From Streptomyces sp. P3 (lineage in GTDB: Bacteria; Actinomycetota; Actinomycetes; Streptomycetales; Streptomycetaceae), in the NCBI GenBank assembly GCA_016893485.2, contig JAFEKX020000001.1, positions 4,836,001 through 4,900,000 on the forward strand: 64,000 nucleotides of DNA, given 5' to 3'. The notes beneath the pieces were generated by a model. The model ran no database searches, was not told the origin of the DNA, and saw only the letters and a list, made by a program, of their open reading frames with translations. Of this stretch, positions 48,315 through 58,254 are shown piece after piece (position 1 is the first letter of the stretch; the number at the start of each line of letters is the position of its first letter). The position numbers and the translations under genes are program-made.

Positions 48315-49445
48315 CAGTGCGTCCCCTCCCGCTCGGCCGCCAGCTCCGCCGCCAACTGCTCGCGCTGCTCGCGCAGTTGGGGAGTGGGCTCGGCGTACAC
48401 GTCGGCGAACAGGTCCATGGGGTCGAGCACCGGGTCCTGGTTCATGTGCGCGCGCAGCTCGGCCGCCATGGCCTCGGCGGCGTCGCGCGCGGCCTTGATG
48501 TCATCCTCGTCGATGAGTCCGCGCTCGGTGAGCTCGTGCTCCAGGAGGGCGATCGGGTCGTGCGCACGCCAGGCCTCGACCTCGGTGTCGCCGCGGTAGC
48601 GGGTCGCGTCGTCGGCGTTGGTGTGGGCCTCCATGCGGTACGTGATGGCCTCGACGAGCGTGGGACCACCACCCTCGCGCGCGTGCCGTACGGCGTCGGC
48701 GAGGACCTCGTGCACGGCGGCCGCGTCGTTGCCGTCGACCAGGCGGCCGGGCATGCCGTAGCCGACGGCCTTGTGGGCCAGGGAGGGGGCCGCGGTCTGC
48801 TTGGCGAGGGGGACGGAGATCGCGAAGCCGTTGTTCTGGACCAGGAAGACGACCGGGGCCTGCCAGACGGCGGCGAAGTTCAGCGCCTCGTGGAAGTCGC
48901 CCTCGCTGGTGCCGCCGTCGCCGACCAGGGCGAGCGCGACCACGTCGTCGCCCTTGAGGCGGGCCGCGTGGGCGAGGCCGACCGCGTGCGGGAGCTGGGT
49001 GGCGAGGGGGTGCTCAGGGGGCGATGCGGTGCTCGCGCGGGTCGTAGCCGGTGTGCCAGTCGCCGCGCAGCAGGGTCAGTGCCTGCACGGGGTCGAGGCC
49101 GCGGGCGACGGCGGCGAGCGTGTCGCGGTAACTGGGGAAGAGCCAGTCCTGCTCCTGGAGGACCAGCGCGGCGGCGACCTCGCAGGCCTCCTGGCCGGTG
49201 GTGGAGGGGTACACGGCGAGGCGGCCCTGCTTGGTGAGGGCGGTCGCCTGCGCGTTGTACCTGCGGCCGCGCACCAGCTCGGCATAGAGCCGGCGCAGCA
49301 GCGCGGGGTCGGCCTGCGCGGCCGCCTCGGTGCCGAGCACGCGGTACGGCGAGGCGTCGGGCAGCAGCGGCGCGGGGTCCGTGCGCGGCTGCCAGGCGGG
49401 CGGCGGTGTGGGCCGGTACGCGCCCCGCTGCTCCATGACCGTCAT
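48314..49445 (-). CDS. bkdA2: branched-chain 2-oxoacid dehydrogenase E1 alpha (operon 2), one frameshift
   Basis: About 377 residues. Thiamine diphosphate motif GDGGTSEGDFHEALNFAAVW to QNNGFAIS; YPSTTGQEACEVAAAL and YRMEAHTNADDATRYR are typical. One C is missing in the run 49017-49021; corrected sequence reads HRIAPLSTPLATQLPHAVG. ATG 49445 has GGAGGTGCC upstream. First gene of operon 2, transcribed away from bkdR across a 172-bp gap carrying two operator-like repeats. Confidence 0.93.
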
Positions 49446-49503
49446 GACGGCACCTCCTCGGGGAGTGGCTCGGAGAGGCGCGTCGGACGAGCCACGCCTC
49501 CCT

Positions 49504-49517
49504 ACCGATTGTTCGGT
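49504..49517. promoter_or_regulatory. TetR-type box upstream of bkd operon 2
   Basis: ACCGATTGTTCGGT differs in one base from the 14-bp boxes at 52279 and 58075. It lies 58 bp upstream of the bkdA2 start. Confidence 0.6.
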
Positions 49518-49545
49518 CGTCGGCACATTTTGGCTACAGGCACCT

Positions 49546-49579
49546 CCAGGCTGTGGACAAACGGTTCTCCACAACCTGG
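49546..49579. promoter_or_regulatory. 34-bp inverted repeat in the bkdA2-bkdR gap
   Basis: CCAGGCTGTGGA and TCCACAACCTGG form 12-bp arms with one mismatch around a 10-base spacer. The site is 38 bp upstream of the bkdR start and 100 bp upstream of bkdA2, as expected for a BkdR operator. The left arm also contains TGTGGACAA, a perfect DnaA box in reverse. Confidence 0.6.
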
Positions 49580-49617
49580 AATGAACGCAGTACGTCCATG
49601 GTAGGGAGGCGGGGGAC

Positions 49618-50117
49618 ATGGCACCTGAACAAATGGCCGAAGGCCCGGACGACAGCAGCGCCCTGCCGCCGCCGCGTCCGCTCGACGCCATCGATCAGGA
49701 CATCCTGAAGATGCTCCAGGCGGACGGCCGCGCGTCGATAAGGTCGGTCGCCGAACGGGTGCACGTCTCCCGCGCCAACGCCTACGCGCGGATCAACCGG
49801 CTCATCGAGGACGGTGTCATCCGCGGTTTCGGCGCCCGGGTCGACCACGAGCGCGCGGGCCAGGGCACCTCGGCGTACATCACCCTGAAGATCGTGCAGA
49901 ACTCCTGGCGCACGGTCCGCGACCAGCTCAGAGCGCTCCCGGGGGCCTCGCACATCGCGCAGGTGGGGGCGACTTCGACGTCCTGCTGCTGGTGCACACC
50001 CTGGACAACCGGTCGCTGCGCGAGTTGGTCCTCAACCGGCTCCAGGCGATCCCCGAGGTGCTCAGCACGCGGACGCTGCTGGTGTTCGAGGAGGAGGACC
50101 TGGAGCCCCAGGGCTGA
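49618..50117 (+). CDS. bkdR: Lrp/AsnC family regulator of the bkd operon, one frameshift
   Basis: About 166 residues. N-terminal helix-turn-helix (LDAIDQDILKMLQADGRASI, VAERVHVSRANAYARINRL) and a C-terminal RAM ligand-binding domain (GTSAYITLKI, GASHIAQV, FDVLLLVHTLDN). One base is missing in the GGGGG run 49966-49970. Lrp-type regulators in this position sense branched-chain amino acids; BkdR controls the bkd operons in other Streptomyces. ATG 49618 has GGGAGG and GGGGGAC upstream. It lies head to head with operon 2. Confidence 0.9.
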
Positions 50118-50121
50118 CCCG

Positions 50122-50712
50122 CTAGGCCGGGTTGCGCAGCCCGGAGAACACCAACTGGGCCACCGCGTCGGTCACTTCGCGCTCGCCCATGCCCCGCGCG
50201 TCGGGCCGGTACCACTCCACGATGGAGTTGATCATCCCGAAGACGAGCCGGGTCGCTAGCCGTACCTCGATGTCACCGCGCACGTCGCCGTCGGCCGCCG
50301 CGGCCTTCAGCAGGTCGGCCACCCGGTGGTCGAAGTCCCGCCGCCGCTCCAGGGCCCACCGCTCGGTGTCGGTGTTGCCGCGCACCCGCAGCAGCAGCGT
50401 CACGTACGGCAGCTCGGAGGTCAGCACCTCGACCATCCGCCGTACGACGTACTCCAGCCGCTCGACGGCGCGCCCCACGCGTGCGTGCTCCTCGTCGAGG
50501 ATCCCGAAGAGGCCGTCCAGGGCGCGGCTGACCGCGCGGCGGAGCAGCTCCTCCTTGCCGGTGACGTGGTGGTAGATCGACGACTTGGAGATGCCGGCCG
50601 CCTTGGCGAGGTGCTCCATGGAGGTGCCGTCGTAGCCGCGCTCGATGAAGACCTGGACGGCGACGGAGAGCAGGGTCTCCGGGGTGTACGTGTCGCGCTT
50701 GGCGGTGGTCAT
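50122..50712 (-). CDS. TetR family regulator (probable acyl-CoA catabolism repressor)
   Basis: Intact 196-residue repressor. N-terminal DNA-binding domain: LLSVAVQVFIERGYDGTSMEHLAKAAGISKSSIYHHVTGKEEL. The C-terminal ligand domain (WALERRRDFDHRVADLL) resembles PaaR/KstR2-like TetR proteins that sense acyl-CoA. Its start overlaps the stop of the dehydrogenase gene (ATGA), so both are in one operon, divergent from paaN. It is the best candidate to bind the 14-bp boxes at 49504, 52279 and 58075. Confidence 0.9.
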   Translation of the reverse strand: MTTAKRDTYTPETLLSVAVQVFIERGYDGTSMEHLAKAAGISKSSIYHHVTGKEELLRRAVSRALDGLFGILDEEHARVGRAVERLEYVVRRMVEVLTSELPYVTLLLRVRGNTDTERWALERRRDFDHRVADLLKAAAADGDVRGDIEVRLATRLVFGMINSIVEWYRPDARGMGEREVTDAVAQLVFSGLRNPA

Positions 50713-52222
50713 GGGGTGCCCTCCCGCTTCTCGGTGGCGTACGCGTGGCGGTAGAGCGCCAGGGACGGCGCGTACCGTCCCGACGGATCGCGCAGGTGCA
50801 GGTCGTCCAGGAGGTCGTAGGCCCAGCTGCGGCCCAGCCTGCGGCTCCATTCGAACGGACCCAGAGGGTAGTTGACGCCCAGGCGCATCGCGGTGTCGAT
50901 GTCCTCCTCGGTGGCGACGCCCTTGGCGACGGCGTCGTGCGCGAGGTCGACGATCCGGGCGACCGTGCGGGCGACGATCATCCCGGGCGCGTCCCCACGA
51001 TGCTGACCTTCTTGCCGAGCGCCTGGAAGAGGCCGGTCGCCTCGGTGAGGGTCTGTGACGCGGTGTCCTGGGAGGCGGACAGGGCGATGCGGCCGGCCCT
51101 GCGGTAGTCGAGGGCGAGGTCGAAGTAGACGACGTCCCGGAACTCGACGGAGGTCTGCCCGTCGGCGAGCGCCAGCTGGCCGCCGCCGGGGAGCACCATC
51201 CGGGTGCCGTGGTCCTCTTCCTCCTCGCGGACGACGATGCCCGCCTCGCGGATCAGCGCGATGAGGTCGGCGGCGGGGCCCAGGTCGCCCTCCACGACGA
51301 CGTAGGCGGGCGCCTGGGCCGGTTCCGCGGTGTGCGGCTCGGGCCGCTCGGCGTCGTCCCCGTGGTCGTACCAGCCCTGCCCGGTCTTGCGGCCGAGGCG
51401 TCCCGACTCGACCAGGCGGCGCTGCGCGAGGGAGGGCGCGAACCGCACGTCCTGGAAGAAGGCCTGCCACACGGAGTGGGTGACGGACTCGTTGACGTCC
51501 TGCCCGATGAGGTCGGTCAGCTCGAAGGCGCCCATCTTGAAGCCGCCCGACTCCCGCAGGACGGCGTCGATGGTGGCCGGGTCGGCGGCCTGCGCCTCGT
51601 AGACCGCGAAGGCCTCGGCGTAGAACGGCCGGGCGATGCGGTTGACGATGAAACCGGGGGTGTCCGCGCAGGCCACGGGGGTGTCTTGCCCCAGGCGCGG
51701 GACATCTCGTACGCGCGCGTGGCCGACGTGACGTCGGTGGCGAACCCGGAGACGACCTCCACGAGCGGGCAGCGGCGCCGGGTTGAAGAAGTGCAGGCCC
51801 ACGAAGCGGCCGGGGTTGCGCAGGGCGGCGCCGATGGCCGTCACCGAGAGGGACGAGGTGTTGGTGGCGAGCAGACAGTCCTCGCCGACGACGTCCTCCA
51901 GCTCGCGCATCAGCTGCTGTTTGACGTCCAGCCGCTCCAGCACCGCCTCCACGACCAGGGTGCAGTCCGCGAGGTCGGCGAGGGCCTCGGCGGGCAGCAG
52001 ACGGTCGCGTGCGGCGTCCCGGTCGGCGGCGGTGAGCCGGTCCTTCTCGACGAGCCGGTCGAGCCGGGCGACGATCGCGGCGGCCGCGTCCCGGGCCCGC
52101 CCGGGGACGGCGTCGTGCAGCCGTACGACGTGGCCCGCGGTCAGCGCGACCTGGGCGATGCCCTGGCCCATGGTGCCGGTGCCGACGACGGCCACGGGGC
52201 TGCTGAGGTCCAGTGCTGTCAT
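50709..52222 (-). CDS. 3-hydroxyacyl-CoA dehydrogenase, three frameshifts
   Basis: About 504 residues with two dehydrogenase C-terminal domains, like PaaH-type 3-hydroxyadipyl/3-hydroxybutyryl-CoA dehydrogenases. NAD motif VAVVGTGTMGQGIAQVAL; LLATNTSSLSVTAIG; LHFFNPAPL with the catalytic-His region; ADTPGFIVNRIARPFYAEA. The second half ends LGVNYPLGPFEWSRRLG. Breaks: an extra base at 51767-51769, missing bases near 51683-51686 and at 50993-50996. It heads the operon with the TetR gene, opposite paaN. paaH is a plausible name but the substrate is not proven. Confidence 0.88.
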
Positions 52223-52278
52223 GTGCGCGATCCTCCCGCACGGGGTTTTCCACAGATGCGGCGGACCCCCTTGTCCCG

Positions 52279-52292
52279 ACCGATCGTTCGGT
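52279..52292. promoter_or_regulatory. TetR-type box between the dehydrogenase and paaN operons
   Basis: ACCGATCGTTCGGT, a near-perfect palindrome, is 57 bp from the dehydrogenase start and 91 bp from the paaN start. It is the exact reverse complement of the box at 58075-58088. Placed to control both divergent operons. Confidence 0.7.
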
Positions 52293-52382
52293 TACTCTAA
52301 CTCTGACCGCCTGTTTCCGCCCATGTTCCTGCCCAGGTCATGAGCTTGTAGACGAGTTCTTGAGACGAGGAGTTGGTCCCGC

Positions 52383-54071
52383 ATGGCCGCCGAACTGACC
52401 ACGCCCGAGCTGATCGCCCGGCACCGGCCCACACTGGACCAGGCGCTGGAATCCATCCGCACGCGCGCGTACTGGTCACCGCACCCCGAGCACCCGAAGG
52501 CGTACGGCGAGCACGGCAGCCTGGACGCGGCCGCGGGCAAGGCCGCCTTCGACGCCCTCCTGGGCACCCGTCTCGACCTCGGCCAGCCCGGCACGGACGA
52601 CTGGGTGGGCGGCGAAGTGTCGCCGTACGGCGTCGAGTTGGGCGTGACGTACCCGCACTCGGACCTCGACGTCCTGCTGCCGGCCATGCGCGCCGGGCAG
52701 CGCGCCTGGCGGGACGCGGGCCCGGAGGCGCGTGCCGTGGTCTCCATCGAGATCCTCAAGCGGATCAGCGACCGGACGCACGAGTTCGCGCACGCGGTCA
52801 TGCACACCAGCGGCCAGGCCTTCATGATGGCGTTCCAGGCGGGCGGCCCGCACGCCCAGGACCGCGGCCTGGAGGCGGTGGCCTACGCGTACGCGGAGCA
52901 GATCCGCACGCCCGACGTCGCGGAGTGGACCAAGCCCCAGGGCAAGCGCGACCCGCTGGTGATGAACAAGCGGTTCACGCCCGTGCCGCGTGGCACCGCC
53001 CTGGTCATCGGCTGCAACACCTTCCCGACGTGGAACGGCTATCCGGGCCTGTTCGCCTCCCTCGCCACCGGCAACGCGGTCCTGGTGAAGCCCCACCCGC
53101 GCGCGGTGCTGCCGCTCGCGCTCACCGTGCGGATCGCGCGCGAGGTGCTCACCGAGGCGGGCTTCGACCCGAACCTGGTGGCGCTGGCCGCCGAGCGCCC
53201 CGGCGAGGGCATCGCCAAGACGCTGGCCACCCGCCCCGAGATCCGGATCATCGACTACACGGGGTCGACCGGCTTCGGCGACTGGCTGGAGGCCAACGCC
53301 CGCCAGGCGCAGGTCTACACGGAGAAGGCCGGCGTCAACACGGTCGTCGTCGAATCGACCGACGACTACAAGGGAATGCTGTCCAACCTGGCGTTCTCCC
53401 TGTCCCTGTACAGCGGCCAGATGTGCACCACCCCGCAGAACCTGCTCATCCCCCGCGACGGCATCACCACCGACCAGGGCCCCAAGTCCTACGACGAGGT
53501 CGTCGCCGATCTCGCGCGCGCGGTCGACGGTCTCCTGGGCGACGACGCCCGTGCGAACGGGCTGCTGGGCGCGCTGGTCAACCCGGACGTGAAGGCCCGC
53601 CTGGAGGCTGCCGCCGGGCTGGGTGAAGTCGCCCTCGCCTCACGGGAGATCGCCAACCCGGAGTTCCCCGACGCGGTCGTCCGCACCCCGGTGATCGTGA
53701 AGCTGGACGGTGCGAAGCCGGATGACGAGGCCGCGTACATGAGCGAGTGCTTCGGGCCGGTTTCCTTCGCCGTCGCGGTCGACTCGGCTAGCGACGCGGT
53801 GGAGTTGCTGCGGCGGACCGTGCGGGAGAAGGGAGCGATGACTGTCGGGGCGTACACCACGGACGAGGGGTCGAGCGGGACGTCGAGGAGGTGTGCCTCG
53901 AGGAGGCCGCGCAGTTGTCGTTGAACCTGACGGGCGGAGTGTTCGTCAATCAGACCGCCGCGTTCTCCGACTTCCACGGGTCGGGGCAACCCGGCCGCCA
54001 ATGCGGCTCTGTGTGACGGGGCGTTTGTCGCGAACCGGTTCCGGGTTGTCGAGGTTCGTCGGGACGCCTAG
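52383..54071 (+). CDS. paaN: phenylacetic acid degradation protein PaaN (aldehyde dehydrogenase type), two frameshifts
   Basis: About 563 residues of the PaaN group of the aldehyde dehydrogenase superfamily. Key parts: RAYWSPHPEHPKAYGEHG near the start, FTPVPRGTALVIGCNTFPTWNGYPGL, KPHPRAVLPLALTV, and YSGQMCTTPQNLLIPRDG with the active-site Cys. PaaN-type proteins act on phenylacetate-related semialdehydes. Breaks: one G missing in 53868-53871 and two bases near 53983-53986; the corrected end reads NPAANAALCDGAFVANRFRVVEVRRDA. It is divergent from the TetR operon across a box at 52279. Confidence 0.88.
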
Positions 54072-54141
54072 GAGCTCGGGGGCGCGGTTGTTGTGCGAGT
54101 GGCGGTCCGTTGTGGCTGGTCGCGCAGTTCCTCGCGCCCCT

Positions 54142-54896
54142 TCAGGGCGTTCCAGTGCTCCAGTGGTAGAGGGTCATCGCCACGCTTGTCGCCAGGTTGT
54201 AGCTGGAGACCTGGGGGCGCATCGGTAGGGACACCAAGTGGTCGGTGTGGGCGCGTAGTTCGGGGGACAGGCCGGCGCGTTCGGAGCCGAAGGCGAGGAC
54301 GGCGTCGTCCGGGAGTTCGAGGCCCCGGATGTCGTCGCCCTCCGGGTCGAGTGCGAACACCGGGCCGGGGGCAGCTCGGCGACCGTCAGGCGTTCCACGG
54401 CGGTCGCGTAGTGCAGGCCCGCTCCGGCGCGTACGACCGTGGGGTGCCAGGGGTCGAGGGTTCCGGTGGTGACCACTCCGGTCGCGCCGAAACCGGCGGC
54501 CAGGCGGATCACGGCGCCGGCGTTGCCCAGGTTGCGCGGGTTGTCGAGGACGATCACCGGTGCGCTGCGGGGTGTGTGAGCGAGCTGCCGGAGATGGGCC
54601 TCACGCGCGGGGCGTACGGCCAGGGCGGCCACCCCGGTGGGGTGTGGACGCGGCACGAAGGAGCGGTACGTGTCCTCCGGGACCTCCGTCAGCAGCGCGT
54701 CCAGGGTGTCCCGTACGTCAGGGGCCAGGTCGTCGGCGAGGGCGAGCGCCGCCCGCCGGTCCGTGGCGACCGCCACCGGGACGTCCGCCCCGAAGCGCAG
54801 CGCGTGCTTGAGCGCGTGAAAACCGTCGAGCAGCACGGAGGTTCCGGCGAGCCGCCGCCAGGCGGCCACAGCGGGGTCGGGGGCGGTGGCGGTCAT
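54142..54896 (-). CDS. TrmH/SpoU family RNA 2'-O-methyltransferase, one frameshift
   Basis: About 251 residues, an RNA methyltransferase of the SPOUT knot fold acting on rRNA or tRNA ribose. Motif 1 VIVLDNPRNLGNAGAVIRLA, motif 2 VLAFGSERAGLSPEL, motif 3 LPMRPQVSSYNLATSVAM. The N-terminal part is an RNA-binding L30e-like domain (LDGFHALKHALRF). One C is missing in the run 54367-54371. The target nucleotide is unknown. Close to resistance-type methyltransferases such as TsnR in fold, but no evidence for that role. Confidence 0.88.
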
Positions 54897-54965
54897 GCCG
54901 TGCAGCCTACGTGGCGGGCCAGTGCCCTCCGGAACTAAAGGGTGCGCTGCTGCCCTCCGGACCTA

Positions 54966-56203
54966 CTACGTGGCCGCGCTGCTGCCCTCAGGGCCCACGT
55001 GGGTGTGCTCGGGGTCGTCCGGTGGTGGGGCGGAGTCGGCCCCTTCGGGGAGCGGTTTCGGGGTGCGCGACGAAAACAGCCGTCCACGCGCGTGTGCCGC
55101 CCAGCCGCCGAGCCGGAGCAGGAACGACGTCGGCAGGAAGACCGCGTCCGTCGCGATCATCGCCAGGGAGAAGAACGGCAGCCCCAGGAGGACGGCGATG
55201 ACGGCGTGCTCGGTCATCATCGCCGCCAGCAGGACGTTCTTGACGCGCCGGTTGAAGAGGGTGAACGGGAAGGCGACCTGCACGATCACGGTCCCGTAGG
55301 TCACGAGCATGACCATCGTGCCGTTGCCGGCCAGCAGATCGGCGAGGCCGGGCCAGGGGGAGAAGTAGTCCAGGTGGAGCGGGTAGTAGACGGCGGTGCC
55401 GTCCTGCCAGCGGGAACCCTGGATCTTGTACCAACCGGCCGTCGCGTAGATCAGACAGGCCTCGCTCGCGATCACGAACAGGGCGCCGTTGTGGACGACG
55501 TTCGCCACGACGTCGAGCAGCACCCGGGGCTCGTACGACCTCGCGTACCGCCCGATCGCCCACCACAGGGCCTGCGCCAGCCACACGCCCCACAGGAGCG
55601 CGGGCACGAACCAGTCGCCGTCGAACCGGCCCCCGAGGTCACCGCGACGAGCACCGCGCCGAGCACGACCCACAGGACGGGACCGGCCCGGTCGGGAACC
55701 CACTCCCCACGCGCGCGTGCGTCCCGCGTACGCGCGGCCCTGCGTGCGTCGAGGGACCAGACCTGGCCGCAGCGGGTGAACACCAGGTAGATGGACATCA
55801 GGTGCAGGACGTTGTCGCCGCCGTCGCCCATGAAGACGCTGCGGTTCTGCAGCGAGAGGACGCCGACCATGAACAGCACGGACATCGTGCGGGTGCGCCA
55901 GCCCAGCAGCAGCAGGACGCTCGCCAGCACGGCCAGCGCGTACACCGCCTCGAACCAGAACTGCCCGTCCGACCACATCAGGGCCGTGAACGCGCCGTTG
56001 TCCGCGACCAGTTGGTGGGCGAGGTCCCAGCTCCACGGTCCGTCGGGGCCGTAGAGCTCCTGGCGGTGGGGCAGTTCGCGGAGCAGGAACAGCAGCCAGG
56101 TGCCGGCGAAGCCGATGCGGATCACGGCGCTCTGGTAGGGGCCGAGGGCCGACTCGGTGACGCGGGCGATGCCCCGGGAGACCGACAGTGCGAAACCGTT
56201 CAC
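54966..56203 (-). CDS. HTTM domain membrane protein, one frameshift
   Basis: About 413 residues, integral membrane, with the HTTM (vitamin K-dependent gamma-carboxylase-like) fold: many helices, for example YQSAVIRIGFAGTWLLFLLREL, LFMVGVLSLQNRSVFMGDGGDN (a conserved family motif), YATAGWYKIQGSRWQDGTAVYYPLH. Bacterial members act with DUF5819-type partners in actinobacteria, reaction unknown. One base missing in the CCCCC run 55630-55634. The GTG overlaps the DUF5819 stop (GTGA), so the two are one operon. The C-terminal 30 residues are Pro/Glu-rich and cytoplasmic. Confidence 0.85.
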
Positions 56204-57826
56204 CGGACGCCTCCCGCGGCCTCGCCGGCCGGGACCTTCCACCACGGCAGCAGGCGGTACTGGGGGTCGTCGACACCTGCTCGTCACTCCACTCGGGCGG
56301 GGGCACGTTGGTGGTGCGGGAGCGGATCTGGACTCGTTGGACGGCGCCGCCCCTCCCGGCCGCGTCGTCCCGGCCCAGGCGCAGCACGACGATGCGGCGC
56401 AGATACGTCTCCGCGAGTGCGCCGCGCATGCCGATCGGGCGGTTGACGTTGTCGTGCGTGGCGGTGAGGAAGTCCCAGGCCCGGCGCAGTTCGTTCTGCT
56501 CGGTGTGGCTCGGCAGCAGATTGCCGTCGATGGCCGCGCCGTCCTCGGCCGACAGGTCGTACCAGCCGGTCGTACGGGTCGAGCCGTCCGCGCTCCGGAC
56601 GTCGGCCCGCACCTGGACCTCGATGTTCTGCTGCAACGGGTTCGGCGCGAACAGCTTCCAGTTCTGCTCGAACTCCGGGTAGATCCACTCGTCGATCGCC
56701 TTGCCGTGCTGCTTCGTCACCGTGTTCGACGGCGCGACATGCAGAAACACCATCCCAAGATGCACGAGCGCCCCCACCGCGACAACGGCCACCGCGAGCG
56801 CGGCGGCGACCTGATAGCGCAGGGACAGCCCGGATACACCGATCCGGGCGTCCGGGTACGGGTCGGTGGGAGCGTCCGGATACGGGTAGGCGAGGGCGTC
56901 CGCGGAAGCGGCGGGGTCGTACGACGCCTCCGGCTCCGACTCCGGCGCCCGCTCCGGTATCGGCTGCGGTCGCGCCGGTGGGCCGGACGGCGGCGGGTGA
57001 GGAAGCTGCTGGGCGGGCACGCGCGGCCATCCGGAGGTGGCGGCCGTGTTCGGGTTCTTCGGGGCGGAGGGCGGGGGCGGGGTCTCCGGGGCGACGGCCG
57101 GAAGCGGAGCCTCCGGAACGGCAGGCTGAGGCGACTCCTCCGAAGCGGCGGGCTTGCGGGGTCCGTCAGGTGCGGCTGGAGGCGTGCGGGGGCCCTCAGT
57201 TCCGGCGGAAGGGGCGCCTGGCCCCTCAGGTGCGGCGGGAGGCGTGCGCGGGGCCTCGGGTCCGACGGGAGGCGCGTGCGGCCCCTCATCGGAGGCGGGC
57301 GCGCGTGGCTCCCCTGCGGGAGCTTGCGCGTGCTCCCCGTCGGAGGCAGGCGTCTGCTCGGCCTCGTCGGGAGCTTGTGGGCGTGGCTCCCCTACGGGGG
57401 CTTGCGCGTGCTCCCCGCCTGAGGCAAGCGGATGCTCGCCCTCGTCCGAGGCAGGCGGGCGTGACCCCTCCGCGGGAGCCGGCTCGTGCTCGCCCTCGTC
57501 GGAGGCGGGCGGCTGCTCGTCCTGGTCGGAGACAGGAGGGCGCGGCCCCTCGGCGGAGACAGACGCGCGTGACTCCCCTACGGAGGCTTGCTTGTGCTCG
57601 TCTTCGTCGGCCGTGGGCGTCTGCTCGCCCCGTCGGAGGTCGGTCGGTGGGGCTCCCCTACGGGGGCTTGCGCGTGCTCCCCGTCTGAGGCGGGCGGATG
57701 CTCGCCCTCGTCCGAGGCAGGCGGGCGTGACCTCTCCGCGGGGGCCGGCTCGTGCTCGCCCTCGTCGGAGGCGGGGGCGTGGTCGCCCTGCTCGGGGGCG
57801 TTCGAGCCTCCGTCGTTCGCGTCCAT
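56200..57826 (-). CDS. DUF5819 family protein with Pro/Glu-rich repeat N-terminus, two frameshifts
   Basis: About 542 residues. The first 250 or so are a low-complexity region of tandem repeats (SDEGEHEPAPAE, SRPPASDEGEHP, GEHAQAPVGEP) rich in Pro, Glu and Ala. A membrane helix (RYQVAAALAVAVVAVGALVHLGMVFLHV) leads to the conserved DUF5819 domain (EWIYPEFEQNWKLFAPNP, TGWYDLSAEDGAAIDGN). One base missing at 57628-57631 and one at 56262-56266; corrected end PQYRLLPWWKVPAGEAAGGVR. It is translationally coupled to the HTTM gene. Function unknown; probably a cell-surface anchored partner. Confidence 0.8.
57290..57810 (-). repeat. degenerate in-frame tandem repeats in the DUF5819 gene
   Basis: The DNA encoding the N-terminal low-complexity region is built from long near-identical blocks (one about 100 bp block near 57400-57500 recurs near 57670-57770) with shorter GAGCACGCGCAAGC-type units. 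Copy number probably varies between strains. Confidence 0.7.
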
Positions 57827-57996
57827 TCCGCCCCGTTTCCGGTTCCCGTCCGTTTTCCGGCCCGCTGCCGCCGTCCACCGCGTCCGCCCGGCCGGGCAGC
57901 CCGCAGCGGTCCACGCCTACCGCGCCCCGGTGTCGCACGGAACGGTACCCAGGCGCGCGCCCCGGGCACAGTCCTGTGCCTCACAGGCCACGCACG

Positions 57997-58029
57997 TTGT
58001 CCACAGCGGCTGCCCGCAGGTTATCCACA
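57997..58029 (+). promoter_or_regulatory. pair of DnaA boxes
   Basis: TTGTCCACA (57997-58005), the Streptomyces consensus, and TTATCCACA (58021-58029) lie in the same orientation 24 bp apart in a non-coding gap. Confidence 0.6.
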
Positions 58030-58074
58030 GGCGTTGACGCCTCTCCCCGGCGGATCCCACCATGGAATCCCTGA

Positions 58075-58088
58075 ACCGAACGATCGGT
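58075..58088. promoter_or_regulatory. TetR-type box upstream of acyl-CoA dehydrogenase
   Basis: ACCGAACGATCGGT, the exact reverse complement of the box at 52279-52292, lies 167 bp before the start at 58255. Confidence 0.65.
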
Positions 58089-58254
58089 CGACGTCCGGCG
58101 CCCGCGGGAGGCCGCCGGACGTGTCGACCGCCAGTACAGACCCCGGAGGTGCACCCGTTCCCTTCTTCTAGAACCTGTTCTATCTTGACGCTCCGTCAGA
58201 TCTGGTCGGACGCCCGGCCGTTGGCCGGTGTGCGCGTGCGGGAGGGCAGGGACC

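Larger units (their letters stand above)
57827..58254. other. regulatory gap with DnaA boxes and a TetR-type box
   Basis: This 428-bp divergent gap holds no gene. It has an inverted repeat CCTGTG/CACAGG at 57973-57987, two DnaA-type boxes at 57997 and 58021, a TetR box at 58075-58088 and, near the acyl-CoA dehydrogenase gene, an AT-rich TTCTAGAACCTGTTCTATCTTGAC stretch split by short runs. Confidence 0.6.

Noticed and set aside
54966..57938. single 990-codon protein joining DUF5819 and HTTM sequences
   Set aside because: The fusion arises only because frameshifts in both genes cancel. Corrected frames give two genes overlapping by GTGA.
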